Shown: piece after piece, positions 16,551-25,321 of the stretch
How positions within the stretch are numbered: position 1 is the first letter of the stretch
How the letters are laid out: each line of letters starts with the position of its first letter
Assembly: GCA_039105265.1 (NCBI GenBank)
Contig: JAPFFF010000001.1
Location: 2,914,001 to 2,978,000, forward strand
Origin: Tritrichomonas musculus
Taxonomy: Eukaryota > Parabasalia > Tritrichomonadida > Tritrichomonadidae
Direction: 5' to 3'
Length of the DNA: 64,000 nucleotides
Notes under the pieces: generated by a model
Told to the model about the DNA's origin: nothing
Databases searched by the model: none
The model's input: the letters and a program-made list of their open reading frames with translations, nothing else
Position numbers and translations under genes: made by a program

Positions 16551-18254
16551 ATGAATCAACCAACCCTCCTCTCTGATGATTTCTTAATTCCAGAAGCTAG
16601 ACAAATGGAAAATATAAATGAGAATGTCTTTCCTCAATATCAAGGTCAAGAGTTTCATGATCGTGATCTTGAAATAAATACAAATCTCATTCAATTGTTT
16701 CCTGATGATGTTGTTGGATTGTTAAATTTATTTGAACCAACACTTGAAAATTTAACAACTTCTATCAAATATATATTTCGTTCTCCATTTAATCCAAACC
16801 ATTTGTACAATATTGTGAAAAATTGGTACTTATCTAATCAAGAAAATTCTGAACAAGATCTTCAAGCAATTGGTAGTCAAGAAAATCATCCAGAAGTTTC
16901 AAATCATTGGATCTTCCCAATTTTGAATGCACTCTCAGAATCTCAAAGAAATGTTATTTGGGAGAAATATTTCAATAATACAATTAACCAATTTGTTCAA
17001 ATTGATTTTGGTGAAAATTGTTCAATAATCTCATTTAAAGATAAGAATTATGAAAGAAAATATTCTTCTACTGGAATTCGTGTTGGAGATTTCTTTACTG
17101 ATTTCAAAAAAGTTTGTTGTTATATTCAACTAGACAATATCTTCATAATTAAACAATCAAATACGTTAGAAATGTTAAATCCTACTCAATTTGCACCAAT
17201 ATTGAAAAATATTAAATTAGGGTGTTCAAAAGTTGGTAAAAATACAAAGAAAGCAATTACTGCATTTGATGTTGTTTCCTTTGGGAAGAATTTGGATTTC
17301 ATTACTTATGAATCAATGAAATTCTATTCCGAAGATCCAAACATTTTTTCATATTTTCATTGGTATCCTTATTCAAGATTAATTCTTTGTACACAAAATG
17401 TGATTCAACCATATTTGGATCATATTTTTAGAGTTATTGCAAATTCTGACCAAGAATTATATGATTATATCATTAAATGGATTTCATTTATTTTTCAACA
17501 TCCAGATGGTAAAACAGGTACTGCATTAGTTATTATTGGTAAACCGGGTTGTGGGAAAAATACATTTACGGACACTCTTTGTCAACTTTTAGGTGAATAT
17601 TCTGATCCAAATGCAAACTTTGATAATATTACAAGCAATTTTAATTTCCAAATCTTAAACAAAAAATTATTGGTATGTTCAGAAAAGGAAAATCATAATA
17701 AAAACGATCGAAAATATCTTAAACAACATGAAAGATTAAAAACATTAATCACAGAAAGATTCGCTCCTATTGAAGGAAAACATAGAAATCCTGAATCTAA
17801 AGAAAATGTTGCCAATTTCATCTTCTTAACAAACAATCCTGCTCCTATTCGAATTGATGAAGACGATAGAAGATTTGTTGTTACAAATTGTTATCCAATG
17901 AAAGGTCAAGACTATTTTCAACCTTTACGTAATCTTATTAAGACACAAGATTTCAAAAACAATTTAATTACTTTTTTCTTGACTGTTGATTTATCAAATT
18001 TCTATCCAGCACAATTTCCTACAACTGAGGCAAGAATGAATTTAATGAACTTTTCAAAATCTCCTGAAAAATTATTTATTGAGGAAAACTTTCAAAAATT
18101 CAGAAATGGTTATGTAGCTTTTGAAGCCTGGACTGAATTTAAAAAATGGGCAAAAGTAAAAAATTTTAGACCCAAAACTCATCAAGATTTTAATCAAACA
18201 ATTTTACAATACTGCTCATTCAATAATAATGATAAGAAATATAGATTAAGGTAA
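16551..18254 (+). CDS. Superfamily 3 (D5-like) DNA helicase
   Basis: 567 residues from the ATG chosen by initiator position. The SF3 core lies at about residues 320-450: Walker A IIGKPGCGKNTFTDTL, a Walker B-like strand KKLLVCSEKE, and motif C NFIFLTNN, followed by the arginine-finger region DEDDRRFVV. These match the D5/DUF5906 helicases of NCLDV, virophages and Polinton-like viruses, where the N-terminal part often carries a primase. No primase motif could be identified in the first 300 residues here. A role in unwinding element DNA during replication with PolB follows from the family. Confidence 0.85.
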   Translation: MNQPTLLSDDFLIPEARQMENINENVFPQYQGQEFHDRDLEINTNLIQLFPDDVVGLLNLFEPTLENLTTSIKYIFRSPFNPNHLYNIVKNWYLSNQENSEQDLQAIGSQENHPEVSNHWIFPILNALSESQRNVIWEKYFNNTINQFVQIDFGENCSIISFKDKNYERKYSSTGIRVGDFFTDFKKVCCYIQLDNIFIIKQSNTLEMLNPTQFAPILKNIKLGCSKVGKNTKKAITAFDVVSFGKNLDFITYESMKFYSEDPNIFSYFHWYPYSRLILCTQNVIQPYLDHIFRVIANSDQELYDYIIKWISFIFQHPDGKTGTALVIIGKPGCGKNTFTDTLCQLLGEYSDPNANFDNITSNFNFQILNKKLLVCSEKENHNKNDRKYLKQHERLKTLITERFAPIEGKHRNPESKENVANFIFLTNNPAPIRIDEDDRRFVVTNCYPMKGQDYFQPLRNLIKTQDFKNNLITFFLTVDLSNFYPAQFPTTEARMNLMNFSKSPEKLFIEENFQKFRNGYVAFEAWTEFKKWAKVKNFRPKTHQDFNQTILQYCSFNNNDKKYRLR

Positions 18255-18258
18255 CTTT

Positions 18259-18456
18259 TTATTTAATTAATTCTTTTCTTAAAAGTTCAATTTCTTTTTC
18301 TACTTTGTCTCTTTCTCTTCGTAAATCCATTAATTTTCTAAAATCTTTATCATCATAAACCCTTTGATTACCAATAATCCCTGCCTTTTTTTCGATGTCA
18401 TTTATTTGTTCATCTAAGATATCCCATTTCTCGTAAGCTTCTTGCAATTTAGACAT
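18259..18456 (-). CDS. Coiled-coil family member 1, 65 residues
   Basis: First of four tandem paralogs between the helicase and the integrase. It shares a basic LRRERDKVEKEIELLRKEL tail with the LRRERDRL/LRREKEKL segment of the others. Its stop lies 4 bases from the helicase stop. Promoter block at 18465-18492. Confidence 0.6.
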   Translation of the reverse strand: MSKLQEAYEKWDILDEQINDIEKKAGIIGNQRVYDDKDFRKLMDLRRERDKVEKEIELLRKELIK

Positions 18457-18464
18457 GAAAACAA

Positions 18465-18492
18465 AAATAAAAGTGAAGTGTCAAAACTGCTT
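18465..18492 (-). promoter_or_regulatory. Promoter block, coiled-coil family copy 1
   Basis: Reverse strand GCAGTTTTGACACTTCACTT, with the ATG about 16 bases on. Nearly identical to the blocks at 18930, 19611 and 19890. Confidence 0.65.
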
Positions 18493-18498
18493 TTTTAT

Positions 18499-18921
18499 TT
18501 AAGATTTTAAAAGTTCTTGAAATTCATTTAGTAATTGGTCATATTCTTGTCGTTCTTCGGGAGTCAAAGCTGAGAGATCTCCTGGATATTTAGATTCAAT
18601 TATGCCTATTCTTTTCCCAATTTCGAAGGCTTTTTGACAATTAACTCGCATTTGTTCGCTTCTTTTGATATCGGAAATGAAACTATTCATTGCTTCTATT
18701 TGATTCCAGAGTTTTTCTTTTTCTCTTCGTAATCGTTCCAATTCTTCTATGTCTTCCTGAAACAATTTGGATTCATCATACATAATTAATCCATCCTCAT
18801 CAATGGAAGATGGAGCCTTCCTTTCTATTTTCAATATTTGCTTGCATGTTTCCAATTTTTCTTTTCGAAGACTCTCCAATTTTTCTTCCAATTTTCTGAT
18901 AGGTATTTCAATCGCAGCCAT
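18499..18921 (-). CDS. Coiled-coil family member 2, 140 residues
   Basis: ATG at 18919-18921. Carries the family core EDGLIMYDESKLFQEDIEEL then ERLRREKEKLW. Compared with member 4 it has about 60 extra C-terminal residues (IGIIESKYPGDLSALTPEER). Confidence 0.65.
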   Translation of the reverse strand: MAAIEIPIRKLEEKLESLRKEKLETCKQILKIERKAPSSIDEDGLIMYDESKLFQEDIEELERLRREKEKLWNQIEAMNSFISDIKRSEQMRVNCQKAFEIGKRIGIIESKYPGDLSALTPEERQEYDQLLNEFQELLKS

Positions 18922-18929
18922 AAATACAA

Positions 18930-18956
18930 AAATAAAAGTGAAGTGTCAAAACTGCT
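18930..18956 (-). promoter_or_regulatory. Promoter block, coiled-coil family copy 2
   Basis: Same GCAGTTTTGACACTTCACTT sequence as copy 1. Confidence 0.65.
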
Positions 18957-18970
18957 TTTTTATTTAAAGT

Positions 18971-19600
18971 TTAGCTTTTTGGTCTTTTTTCTTCAATTTC
19001 TTGAATTCTTGCTTCAGCAATTTTTGTTAGGATAATTTCCTTTTGAATTGATAGAATACAGGCTTCATCCCAGAGGTGAAGATTTTTCTTCTTTATTTCT
19101 TCGTTACGTATTAATTCTTCCTGATAGCCTTCATCACCAAATTTTTTTGGCAAATCCCAAATTTCCTTGTAACCAGTGGCTTTAATACATTTGTCAATTT
19201 CTTTTTTTTGTTGTCTCACTGCCACTAATTGTTCTTCCAAAGAGAAACTATCAGACATTTCTCGAACTCTTGCTGCAGCAATTAGTTGCCTGATAAAATC
19301 CATTTCCGTTAAGAGTTGATCTTCATAGTCTTTGAGTTGTTTTTGTTCTTGATATTGTTTTCTCACTGCTACTAATTGTTCTTCCAAAGAGGAACTTTCC
19401 GACATTTCTTGAACTTTGACTGCAGCAATATTTTTTCTTATTTGAATTATTTCATCAAAGAGAATTTTTTCTTCGTCTTTGAGTTGATCTGCTTCTTCAG
19501 TCATGTTAGAAGACATTAGCTTGAACCATTTTTCATGTACATCTTGATATTGTTTTCTCACGAGCTCTAATTGTTCTTCCCAATAAGTACGTTCAGACAT
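18971..19600 (-). CDS. Coiled-coil family member 3 with internal triplication, 209 residues
   Basis: ATG at 19598-19600. Three related segments follow each other, each headed by EEQL(E/V)xVRxQ: WEEQLELVRKQYQ, then LEEQLVAVRKQYQ after EMSESSS, then LEEQLVAVRQQKK after EMSDSFS. This looks like several family genes fused in frame by unequal exchange. Confidence 0.65.
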   Translation of the reverse strand: MSERTYWEEQLELVRKQYQDVHEKWFKLMSSNMTEEADQLKDEEKILFDEIIQIRKNIAAVKVQEMSESSSLEEQLVAVRKQYQEQKQLKDYEDQLLTEMDFIRQLIAAARVREMSDSFSLEEQLVAVRQQKKEIDKCIKATGYKEIWDLPKKFGDEGYQEELIRNEEIKKKNLHLWDEACILSIQKEIILTKIAEARIQEIEEKRPKS

Positions 19601-19610
19601 AAATACAAAA

Positions 19611-19637
19611 AATAAAAGTGAAGTGTCAAAACTGCTT
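19611..19637 (-). promoter_or_regulatory. Promoter block, coiled-coil family copy 3
   Basis: GCAGTTTTGACACTTCACTT again, followed by TTATTTTTTGTATTT and the ATG. Confidence 0.65.
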
Positions 19638-19639
19638 TT

Positions 19640-19879
19640 TTATTTAATTTCTCTTAAAAGTTCTTGAATTTCTTTCATTTGATATCGGAGTCGGTCTCTT
19701 TCTCTTCGTAATCGTTCCAATTCTTCTTGATCATCCATCGATAATTTGGATTCATCATAAATTATAATTGCATCCTCATTTGTGTAATTAGGTGCATTTT
19801 TTTGAATTCTTCTTATTTGTTTCCATTTTTCTTTCCATTCTTCTCGAAGACTTATTAATTTTTCTTCCAATTTAGACAT
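19640..19879 (-). CDS. Coiled-coil family member 4, 79 residues
   Basis: ATG at 19877-19879. Core EDAIIIYDESKLSMDDQEEL then ERLRRERDRLRYQ, closely matching member 2. Divergent from the integrase. Confidence 0.65.
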   Translation of the reverse strand: MSKLEEKLISLREEWKEKWKQIRRIQKNAPNYTNEDAIIIYDESKLSMDDQEELERLRRERDRLRYQMKEIQELLREIK

Positions 19880-19889
19880 GAAAACAAAA

Positions 19890-19915
19890 AATAAAAGTGA
19901 AGTGTCAAAACCGCT
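19890..19915. promoter_or_regulatory. Promoter between coiled-coil gene and integrase
   Basis: Reverse strand GCGGTTTTGACACTTCACTT. The same core stands 20-30 bases before the integrase ATG and may serve both directions. Confidence 0.55.
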
Positions 19916-19931
19916 CTTTATTGAAATTTAA

Positions 19932-21320
19932 ATGTTATCGTCAGAAGGTGAAAAATTAATGAATTATTTAGAAAAGAAAGCTTATCAAAAGAAATTAATA
20001 ATGCCAAATGAAGCTAGAAATTATAAAGGATATCAAAAAGATTTTGTAACTGATGATGAATTTGAACAAATTTATAATGCTTATTCAGAATTTCGAAAAG
20101 TATTATCTGAATCATTACCTGTAATCACAGATGAAAAAATTCCTGATGATGAATTAAGTTTTGAAGAAAAAATTGAGAACCATGTAATTAATAATTTACA
20201 TAATGAAAATATTCGTACTTTTCCTGAATTTGAAAAATTGACCTCTGGATGGAAAAAAGGTAAAGATAAATATACTATGGAAGAATGGTATGAAATATAT
20301 ATTACAAAAATTATGGAACAACCAGGAATGATAGTTGAATTCAAAGGTAAAACAAATGTACCTGATATTGCATTTAGAAATAAAAATAAAAGACATGTAT
20401 TATTAAAACAATTTGAAAAAGTTATTGAGCCAAATTATGTTTCTGAAGATGATTATGTTCAAAAGAAACAATTTCCAACTAATAAGAATAAAAAATATTA
20501 TTTACATAAATTATGTGAACCTGGTACTTATTTAATTGATATTATGTTTGAAAAAAATGTTGGGTACTTAATTTGTATAGAAGCCAATAGTCGATATTTA
20601 TATGCAATTCCTTTAGGTAGAGAATGTTTTGGTGATATAAATAAAATTATGACTGCTGGACAAAAAACATCTATTTCAATAACAAAAGCTTTAAATACTT
20701 TATTTCAACAAGGAATGAAACCTAAAATATTGACCGGAGATGGTGAAAAAGGTTTTTGTTCTGAAGAAACAATTAATTTTTTAAACTCAAATGGAATTAA
20801 ATGGGAACCTGTTGATAGAATGGATGATTATCATTATCCATCATTTTTACGAAAACCAGGTGAAAAACAAACAACTAGCCCATTACATTCTTCATTAGGT
20901 ATAGTTGATAGAATTATTAGAACTTTGAGAGATATGGCTTATGAAGTTCAACGAGAAATCTCCCCTGAAATATTAAAAGAATTAGTTGTTCAATATAATA
21001 ATGCCCCACACTTAACTTTGTCAAAATATGCAGGTATGAATGTTTCCCCTAGTCAAATGCAAAATAATTCTGATTTATATACTTTTATTTGTAGACGTAT
21101 TTCTCAAGCTAATTATAATGTTTCTGCTCAAAAAGGTTATAATTTAAAAGAAAACCAAGAAGTAATTGTATATAATAATAAAGACACTCTTAAAAAAAGA
21201 CGATCAATAACTCAACCTGGTAGATTTTTTGTAAAAGGTTTTCAAAATGGTAAATATTTAATACAAGATCTTAAAGGAAATACTCAAATATTACCTCGTT
21301 ATAGATTAGATCCTATTTGA
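19932..21320 (+). CDS. Retroviral-type DDE integrase (Polinton)
   Basis: 462 residues; inserts the element into host DNA. The rve-type catalytic core covers about residues 195-345: the first acid in YLIDIMFEKNVGYLICIEAN, the second in ILTGDGEKGF, and the third region in LGIVDRIIRTLRDMAYE. Conserved YNNAPHLTLSKYAGMNVSP follows, as in Polinton integrases. The C-terminal 60 residues form an SH3-like DNA-binding region (GRFFVKGFQNGKYLIQDLKG). The N-terminal 150 residues are acidic and helical and not recognised. Near one end of the element, as usual in this family. Confidence 0.93.
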   Translation: MLSSEGEKLMNYLEKKAYQKKLIMPNEARNYKGYQKDFVTDDEFEQIYNAYSEFRKVLSESLPVITDEKIPDDELSFEEKIENHVINNLHNENIRTFPEFEKLTSGWKKGKDKYTMEEWYEIYITKIMEQPGMIVEFKGKTNVPDIAFRNKNKRHVLLKQFEKVIEPNYVSEDDYVQKKQFPTNKNKKYYLHKLCEPGTYLIDIMFEKNVGYLICIEANSRYLYAIPLGRECFGDINKIMTAGQKTSISITKALNTLFQQGMKPKILTGDGEKGFCSEETINFLNSNGIKWEPVDRMDDYHYPSFLRKPGEKQTTSPLHSSLGIVDRIIRTLRDMAYEVQREISPEILKELVVQYNNAPHLTLSKYAGMNVSPSQMQNNSDLYTFICRRISQANYNVSAQKGYNLKENQEVIVYNNKDTLKKRRSITQPGRFFVKGFQNGKYLIQDLKGNTQILPRYRLDPI

Positions 21321-21327
21321 ATTGTCA

Positions 21328-21390
21328 GAAAATGCAAAAATAAAAAGAGTGTCAAAAAATGCAAAAATAAAAAGAGTGTCAAAAAATGCA
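21328..21390. repeat. Tandem repeat after integrase
   Basis: AAAATGCAAAAATAAAAAGA followed by GTGTCA repeats about two and a half times, between the integrase stop and the convergent gene. It may act in 3'-end formation or be a drifted copy of the GTGTCA promoter core. Confidence 0.6.
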
Positions 21391-21416
21391 GTAAATTGAA
21401 TTGTTTATTTAATTAA

Positions 21417-21695
21417 TTATTTCCTTTCGTTCCAGCGTTTGAGATTTTTCAAACCTGCCTTTAATTCTTCAATGAAGAAGCATTCAAGTTCGTTAGCTTT
21501 TTCTTCATTTGAGCTATCTCCATCATTCATTATCACACGAACATCATCGATGTGATTCATATTGGTTGCAGCTTCTTGGAGCATATATGCCATTTTTTCT
21601 CTTTGATCAAGATCATCAGAAATAGTTCTCCATTCATGAACACTATCAAGAGCTTCGACAACTTCGAGTAAGTGTTGGATCGTACGGGCTTCCAT
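21417..21695 (-). CDS. Polinton protein of unknown function, 92 residues
   Basis: Started at the ATG 21693-21695 (MEARTIQHLLEVVEALDSVH), just after a TCATTTTTA initiator. Helical and acidic. Divergent from the gene at 21784. Not recognised. Confidence 0.55.
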   Translation of the reverse strand: MEARTIQHLLEVVEALDSVHEWRTISDDLDQREKMAYMLQEAATNMNHIDDVRVIMNDGDSSNEEKANELECFFIEELKAGLKNLKRWNERK

Positions 21696-21696
21696 G

Positions 21697-21782
21697 CTTG
21701 TATAAAAATGATGTGATGACCTCACGAGAAAAAATTAGATTTTTTGGTTAACGGTCGCCTAGTGAAAAAGTTCATTTTTTTT
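21697..21782. promoter_or_regulatory. Shared divergent promoter, related to the one at 24.6 kb
   Basis: Contains TGATGTGATGACCTC, GAAAAAATTAGATTTT and GGTTAACGGTC in order, with TCATTTTT initiators at both ends. The same three blocks in the same order lie at 24590-24640. Confidence 0.65.
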
Positions 21783-21783
21783 A

Positions 21784-22182
21784 ATGTCGGACAAACAAAG
21801 TGTTCCTGAACAATTTGAAATTAAAGATGATATACCAGCTATGTCTGCAAAAGACATGAGAAATCCAAAAAGAACTCAAGGTTGGAAAATGTTGAAATCA
21901 AGGTATGGGGAAAATGTATCCCATCAAAAATTAGCAGCAGTTGCAAAAGTTATGATGCATTGTATTGATCATAATATTCCATCAGAAACTCCAAGTCTTT
22001 CAAGGGAAGAAATTAGATCGAAAGACAAATTAATTCTTTGGTTCGATACTCATATTGAGTTTATTCGACCATTTTTGTCGCCTGGAATGATGATTGGTTA
22101 TGATTCTGGCAAATTCGTTCCGATTCCCATACCAAAAGAAACTACTGAAAAAGAAGAAGAAAAAGATAAAGAAAAGAAATAA
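21784..22182 (+). CDS. Polinton protein of unknown function, 132 residues
   Basis: Not recognised. Folded-looking centre (TQGWKMLKSRYGENVSHQKL, SREEIRSKDKLILWFDTHIE) and a Glu/Lys tail. The GENVSHQKLAAVAKVMMH helix pair could be a helix-turn-helix, but this is weak. Confidence 0.55.
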   Translation: MSDKQSVPEQFEIKDDIPAMSAKDMRNPKRTQGWKMLKSRYGENVSHQKLAAVAKVMMHCIDHNIPSETPSLSREEIRSKDKLILWFDTHIEFIRPFLSPGMMIGYDSGKFVPIPIPKETTEKEEEKDKEKK

Positions 22183-22256
22183 ATAAAAAATTAATTAATT
22201 AAATTGGTTTATTAAAAACCTAAATCTTTTTTGAGAGTTTTTTTTATTACGACCTC

Positions 22257-24584
22257 TCAATCATCGTAGTGTGGGAAAGCGTCAAAATCGTCATCACTGG
22301 AGAGGACATCTACCACGTCTTTTGGTGTCTCGTTTTGATGATAGATTTCTCTTTCGTCAGGTCTTAGAAATTGATCAATACTCAGGTAGTACCATTGCAT
22401 GTGCGTTTTGGTTTTTGAATAATTTTCGATCTTTTCTTCGGCAATTTTCTTTGCTTTTTCATCGTTGCAGCCATGAATGATTTTGATAGCATTTTCTAAT
22501 TCTGCTCTTTTTTGTATTGCTAATTCATCCGAATGATCATTCATTTCGTCTTCGGGTATTTGAAGTTTTGAGGCATTTTTGCGAATTGTTTCATTCATTT
22601 GTTTGACAACTTTATCATAATCTTCATCAGACATTGTTAGTGGTTGTTTATTTGCAGCCATGACTTTTTCTTGTATTTTTTCTGGTGATTCCCTTCTTTT
22701 TAAATGATTAAGGATTTGTTCACTATTGACCTTCTTTTGCCATTCTTTGTATTTTTCAGACTCTTCGTTGGTAAAGAAATGGCATTTCTGAACTTCAAAC
22801 GGTTGCTTGCCTTTTTCCATGAATGGCTTCAATCTTTCTTCAACTTCTTTTTTGGCGATATTTTGTGAGACGTCCTGAATTTTTGATAAGATCCGACTGA
22901 ATTCATCAATTTTTGTTGACCATTGTCTTACCAATAAAACATGAGCGCTCCATTGATCCTGTTCCTTTTGAGTTACCAAATCCAAGACGGTTAAGACTTC
23001 CAATAATTCACCTTCGTCCAACTTTATTTGAATTCTTTTTTCAATTTCGTCTTCCAATTTTTCTTCATTCCAGTCAGGGTGTGAAAATTGCACCATTTCT
23101 TTTGTGTCATTAATCAATTGTTTTTTGATATTGTTTTGTAAAATATTTTGATCCCTGTATTTTCGCCAATAAATTTGCGATTCTTTTTCAGTGAGTAGTT
23201 CATCTAATTCCCAATCATCGGAATCAGCAAATTTGTCAGGATTGAGAACTCTTTCTCTTGCAATTTTTGTTATTTCGTTGTCTGCTTTTTCTGGGTATAT
23301 CAGGTGGAGCATTTCTGATAATTCTCTTATCTGTCTCTTTTGTTGACCAGATACCAATATTATTCTTGGAGTTGGCGCTGGAGGTGGAGGTGTTTGTTGA
23401 ACATCTTTCGCACGGGGAACTTGTGATCGGCTTGTGATCTTTTTCTTTGGTTTATCGCGTTTATCAGATTTATCAGGTTTATCAGGTTGAATAACTCTGT
23501 TCATTCTTTCAAGTTTTCTTTTTGAAGGTGATTTCTTTCCTGTCTTAGATTTCTTTTTTGAATTTGTTTTCTTTCCTGTCTTAGATTTCTTTTTTGGTTC
23601 TGGTTTATTTTTCGTCTTTTCAACTGACCCTGGTTTGATTGTTTCATTCAAATCTTCTAATTGGACTTTTTCTTTCCATTCCATGTATTGTTCTCTTTCT
23701 TTCCTGTCGATTTCGTTTCTTGTAGCTTGACTTGTCTCATCTGTTGAAAACACCAATTTGAGATATGAATGTCGACTGGTAAAGGTTTTTGTTTTCATAA
23801 ATTTCAAAATTTTTCTCAGATCTCTCGGTAAATTGTTTTCATCTTGATAATATTGAAACATTGTTTTCATGATTTCGTCATTTGTCTTTCCGAGAATATC
23901 AGCATTGATTGATTTGAAATGGTCCATAAATATATCTGTCCAGATTTTGATATTGCCGTTTTCGTCGTAATCATCAACAAATGTATGTGCCAAATTTGAT
24001 TTGAATAATTCCATGCAAATCAATCGTGCAACAATTTCATTCATTTCGTCATCTTCTATAAAACGAAGGAATTCCTGATCAGCTAACCATGCAATTATTT
24101 CGGATTTTGATTGAATGCCATTGTCTTCAAATTCTTGCCATTGCTCCGAGGTTATGTTTGATGGAAGGGTTAAATGATGATGGTGAATATTTTGATCTTT
24201 TTCTGTATTTTCAACTTTTTCATCTTTTTCCTGACAATCTAAATTTTTGATAACTTCTTTGGGGTCATCATCACTTTTCTGTGCTTTTGGCTGATTTTTC
24301 TTAATTATTGGTGTTGGCTGAGATTTGTATGCATCTTCTGAAATAAATTCGACTTCTGAGCTATAATCTTCATCTGATGATAAGCTTCTTTTCTTTGGAA
24401 CTGGTTGACTTATTTGTTGAAAACGTGGATTTTTTGAGCCATGTGTAGAAATTTGAATGCCATCAGAAATTTGCCTTTGCATACCATTTTTATTTGTAGC
24501 TCCTATTTCATCATAGGTTTGCTTTTGCTTCTCTTTTTGAGAGTGTAGCCTTTGTCTTGTGGTGTTGTTGCCTTGGTGGGACAT
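22257..24584 (-). CDS. Large charged Polinton protein with helical repeats, 775 residues
   Basis: Started at the ATG 24582-24584, which follows the promoter block. Residues 1-130 are polar and Gln/Lys-rich. A helical region (about 135-310) follows, then a Lys/Ser/Pro linker (KKKSKTGKKTNSKKKSKTGK) carrying SQVPRAKD and a proline run, then a second helical region to the end. At least five segments end in a similar pattern, hydrophobic-T-x-x-E-x-x-x-Y/W (KEREQYMEW, TEKESQIYW, TQKEQDQW, TNEESEKYKEW, RPDEREIY), about 80-90 residues apart. This suggests a solenoid of degenerate repeats. Possible roles are a scaffold or terminal protein; neither is shown by the sequence. Confidence 0.65.
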   Translation of the reverse strand: MSHQGNNTTRQRLHSQKEKQKQTYDEIGATNKNGMQRQISDGIQISTHGSKNPRFQQISQPVPKKRSLSSDEDYSSEVEFISEDAYKSQPTPIIKKNQPKAQKSDDDPKEVIKNLDCQEKDEKVENTEKDQNIHHHHLTLPSNITSEQWQEFEDNGIQSKSEIIAWLADQEFLRFIEDDEMNEIVARLICMELFKSNLAHTFVDDYDENGNIKIWTDIFMDHFKSINADILGKTNDEIMKTMFQYYQDENNLPRDLRKILKFMKTKTFTSRHSYLKLVFSTDETSQATRNEIDRKEREQYMEWKEKVQLEDLNETIKPGSVEKTKNKPEPKKKSKTGKKTNSKKKSKTGKKSPSKRKLERMNRVIQPDKPDKSDKRDKPKKKITSRSQVPRAKDVQQTPPPPAPTPRIILVSGQQKRQIRELSEMLHLIYPEKADNEITKIARERVLNPDKFADSDDWELDELLTEKESQIYWRKYRDQNILQNNIKKQLINDTKEMVQFSHPDWNEEKLEDEIEKRIQIKLDEGELLEVLTVLDLVTQKEQDQWSAHVLLVRQWSTKIDEFSRILSKIQDVSQNIAKKEVEERLKPFMEKGKQPFEVQKCHFFTNEESEKYKEWQKKVNSEQILNHLKRRESPEKIQEKVMAANKQPLTMSDEDYDKVVKQMNETIRKNASKLQIPEDEMNDHSDELAIQKRAELENAIKIIHGCNDEKAKKIAEEKIENYSKTKTHMQWYYLSIDQFLRPDEREIYHQNETPKDVVDVLSSDDDFDAFPHYDD

Positions 24585-24587
24585 GAA

Positions 24588-24726
24588 AAAAAGTGATGTG
24601 ATGACCTCTCGGGAAAAAATTAGATTTTGGTAAACGGTCTCCACCCCTAAACACCTAGAGGCACCCCATAAGGGACCCAAATAAAAATATGATTTTTCGT
24701 GCTCACCTCATCACCTCATTTTTTTA
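24588..24726. promoter_or_regulatory. Shared divergent promoter near the element end
   Basis: Has TGATGTGATGACCTC, GAAAAAATTAGATTTT and GGTAAACGGTC like the 21.7 kb promoter. A G+C-richer insert (about 24640-24675) and CTCATCACCTCATTTTTTT precede the forward ATG at 24728. Confidence 0.6.
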
Positions 24727-24727
24727 C

Positions 24728-25321
24728 ATGTCGTCCGAGCACCACGTAACCATAGATGAACCAGCTGATACTGAAGATAATGTCGAAACTCATGATGATA
24801 TTATTGAACGATTACGAAATGTGCCAAAACGGTCCGAAACTTCTCTTGGTAAAGAGGAAAACGCCCGAATTTGGGATAACACTGAAACCGAGTATACTGA
24901 AGTTGAACCAGTTCCGCCTCCTCGATTTCCTAAAATTCCAAACAAAATCCCAGAAAAAGTCGGACTTGATAGTTACTATTTCAACGGAGTTGAACAAAAA
25001 CGAATAATTCGAGGTTTGGCGATGTTTTACCTATACAAAACATTCAAAGGAAAAGGCAAATCTGACCATAATCACCTCAGTTTTGACACCTTACGAAGGT
25101 CAAATATGTTTCGAATTCAGTCGGAAGTTGATGATCGAGCCGAATTTGAGGTCATCAAAGAATACATGGAAATTCAATGCCAAAATGATCGTATTAAAAA
25201 TGGCTGTTTCCCAGAAGAGGAAGAAGAGGAAGAAGAGGAAGAAGAGGAAGAAGAATTAATTGAAAAAAAAGAAGAGGAAGCACCAGATGACTTCAAAAAA
25301 GATCCTAATTGGAAACCATAA
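24728..25321 (+). CDS. Polinton end-proximal protein with Glu run, 197 residues
   Basis: ATG chosen at 24728 because the TCATTTTTTT initiator (about 24714) lies after the earlier in-frame ATG. Residues 1-75 are acidic with a Pro-rich segment (VEPVPPPRFPKIPNKIPEK). Residues about 80-155 look folded (VGLDSYYFNGVEQKRIIRGL). Then come 14 Glu in a row and an acidic tail. Last gene before the right end. Not recognised. Confidence 0.6.
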   Translation: MSSEHHVTIDEPADTEDNVETHDDIIERLRNVPKRSETSLGKEENARIWDNTETEYTEVEPVPPPRFPKIPNKIPEKVGLDSYYFNGVEQKRIIRGLAMFYLYKTFKGKGKSDHNHLSFDTLRRSNMFRIQSEVDDRAEFEVIKEYMEIQCQNDRIKNGCFPEEEEEEEEEEEEEELIEKKEEEAPDDFKKDPNWKP

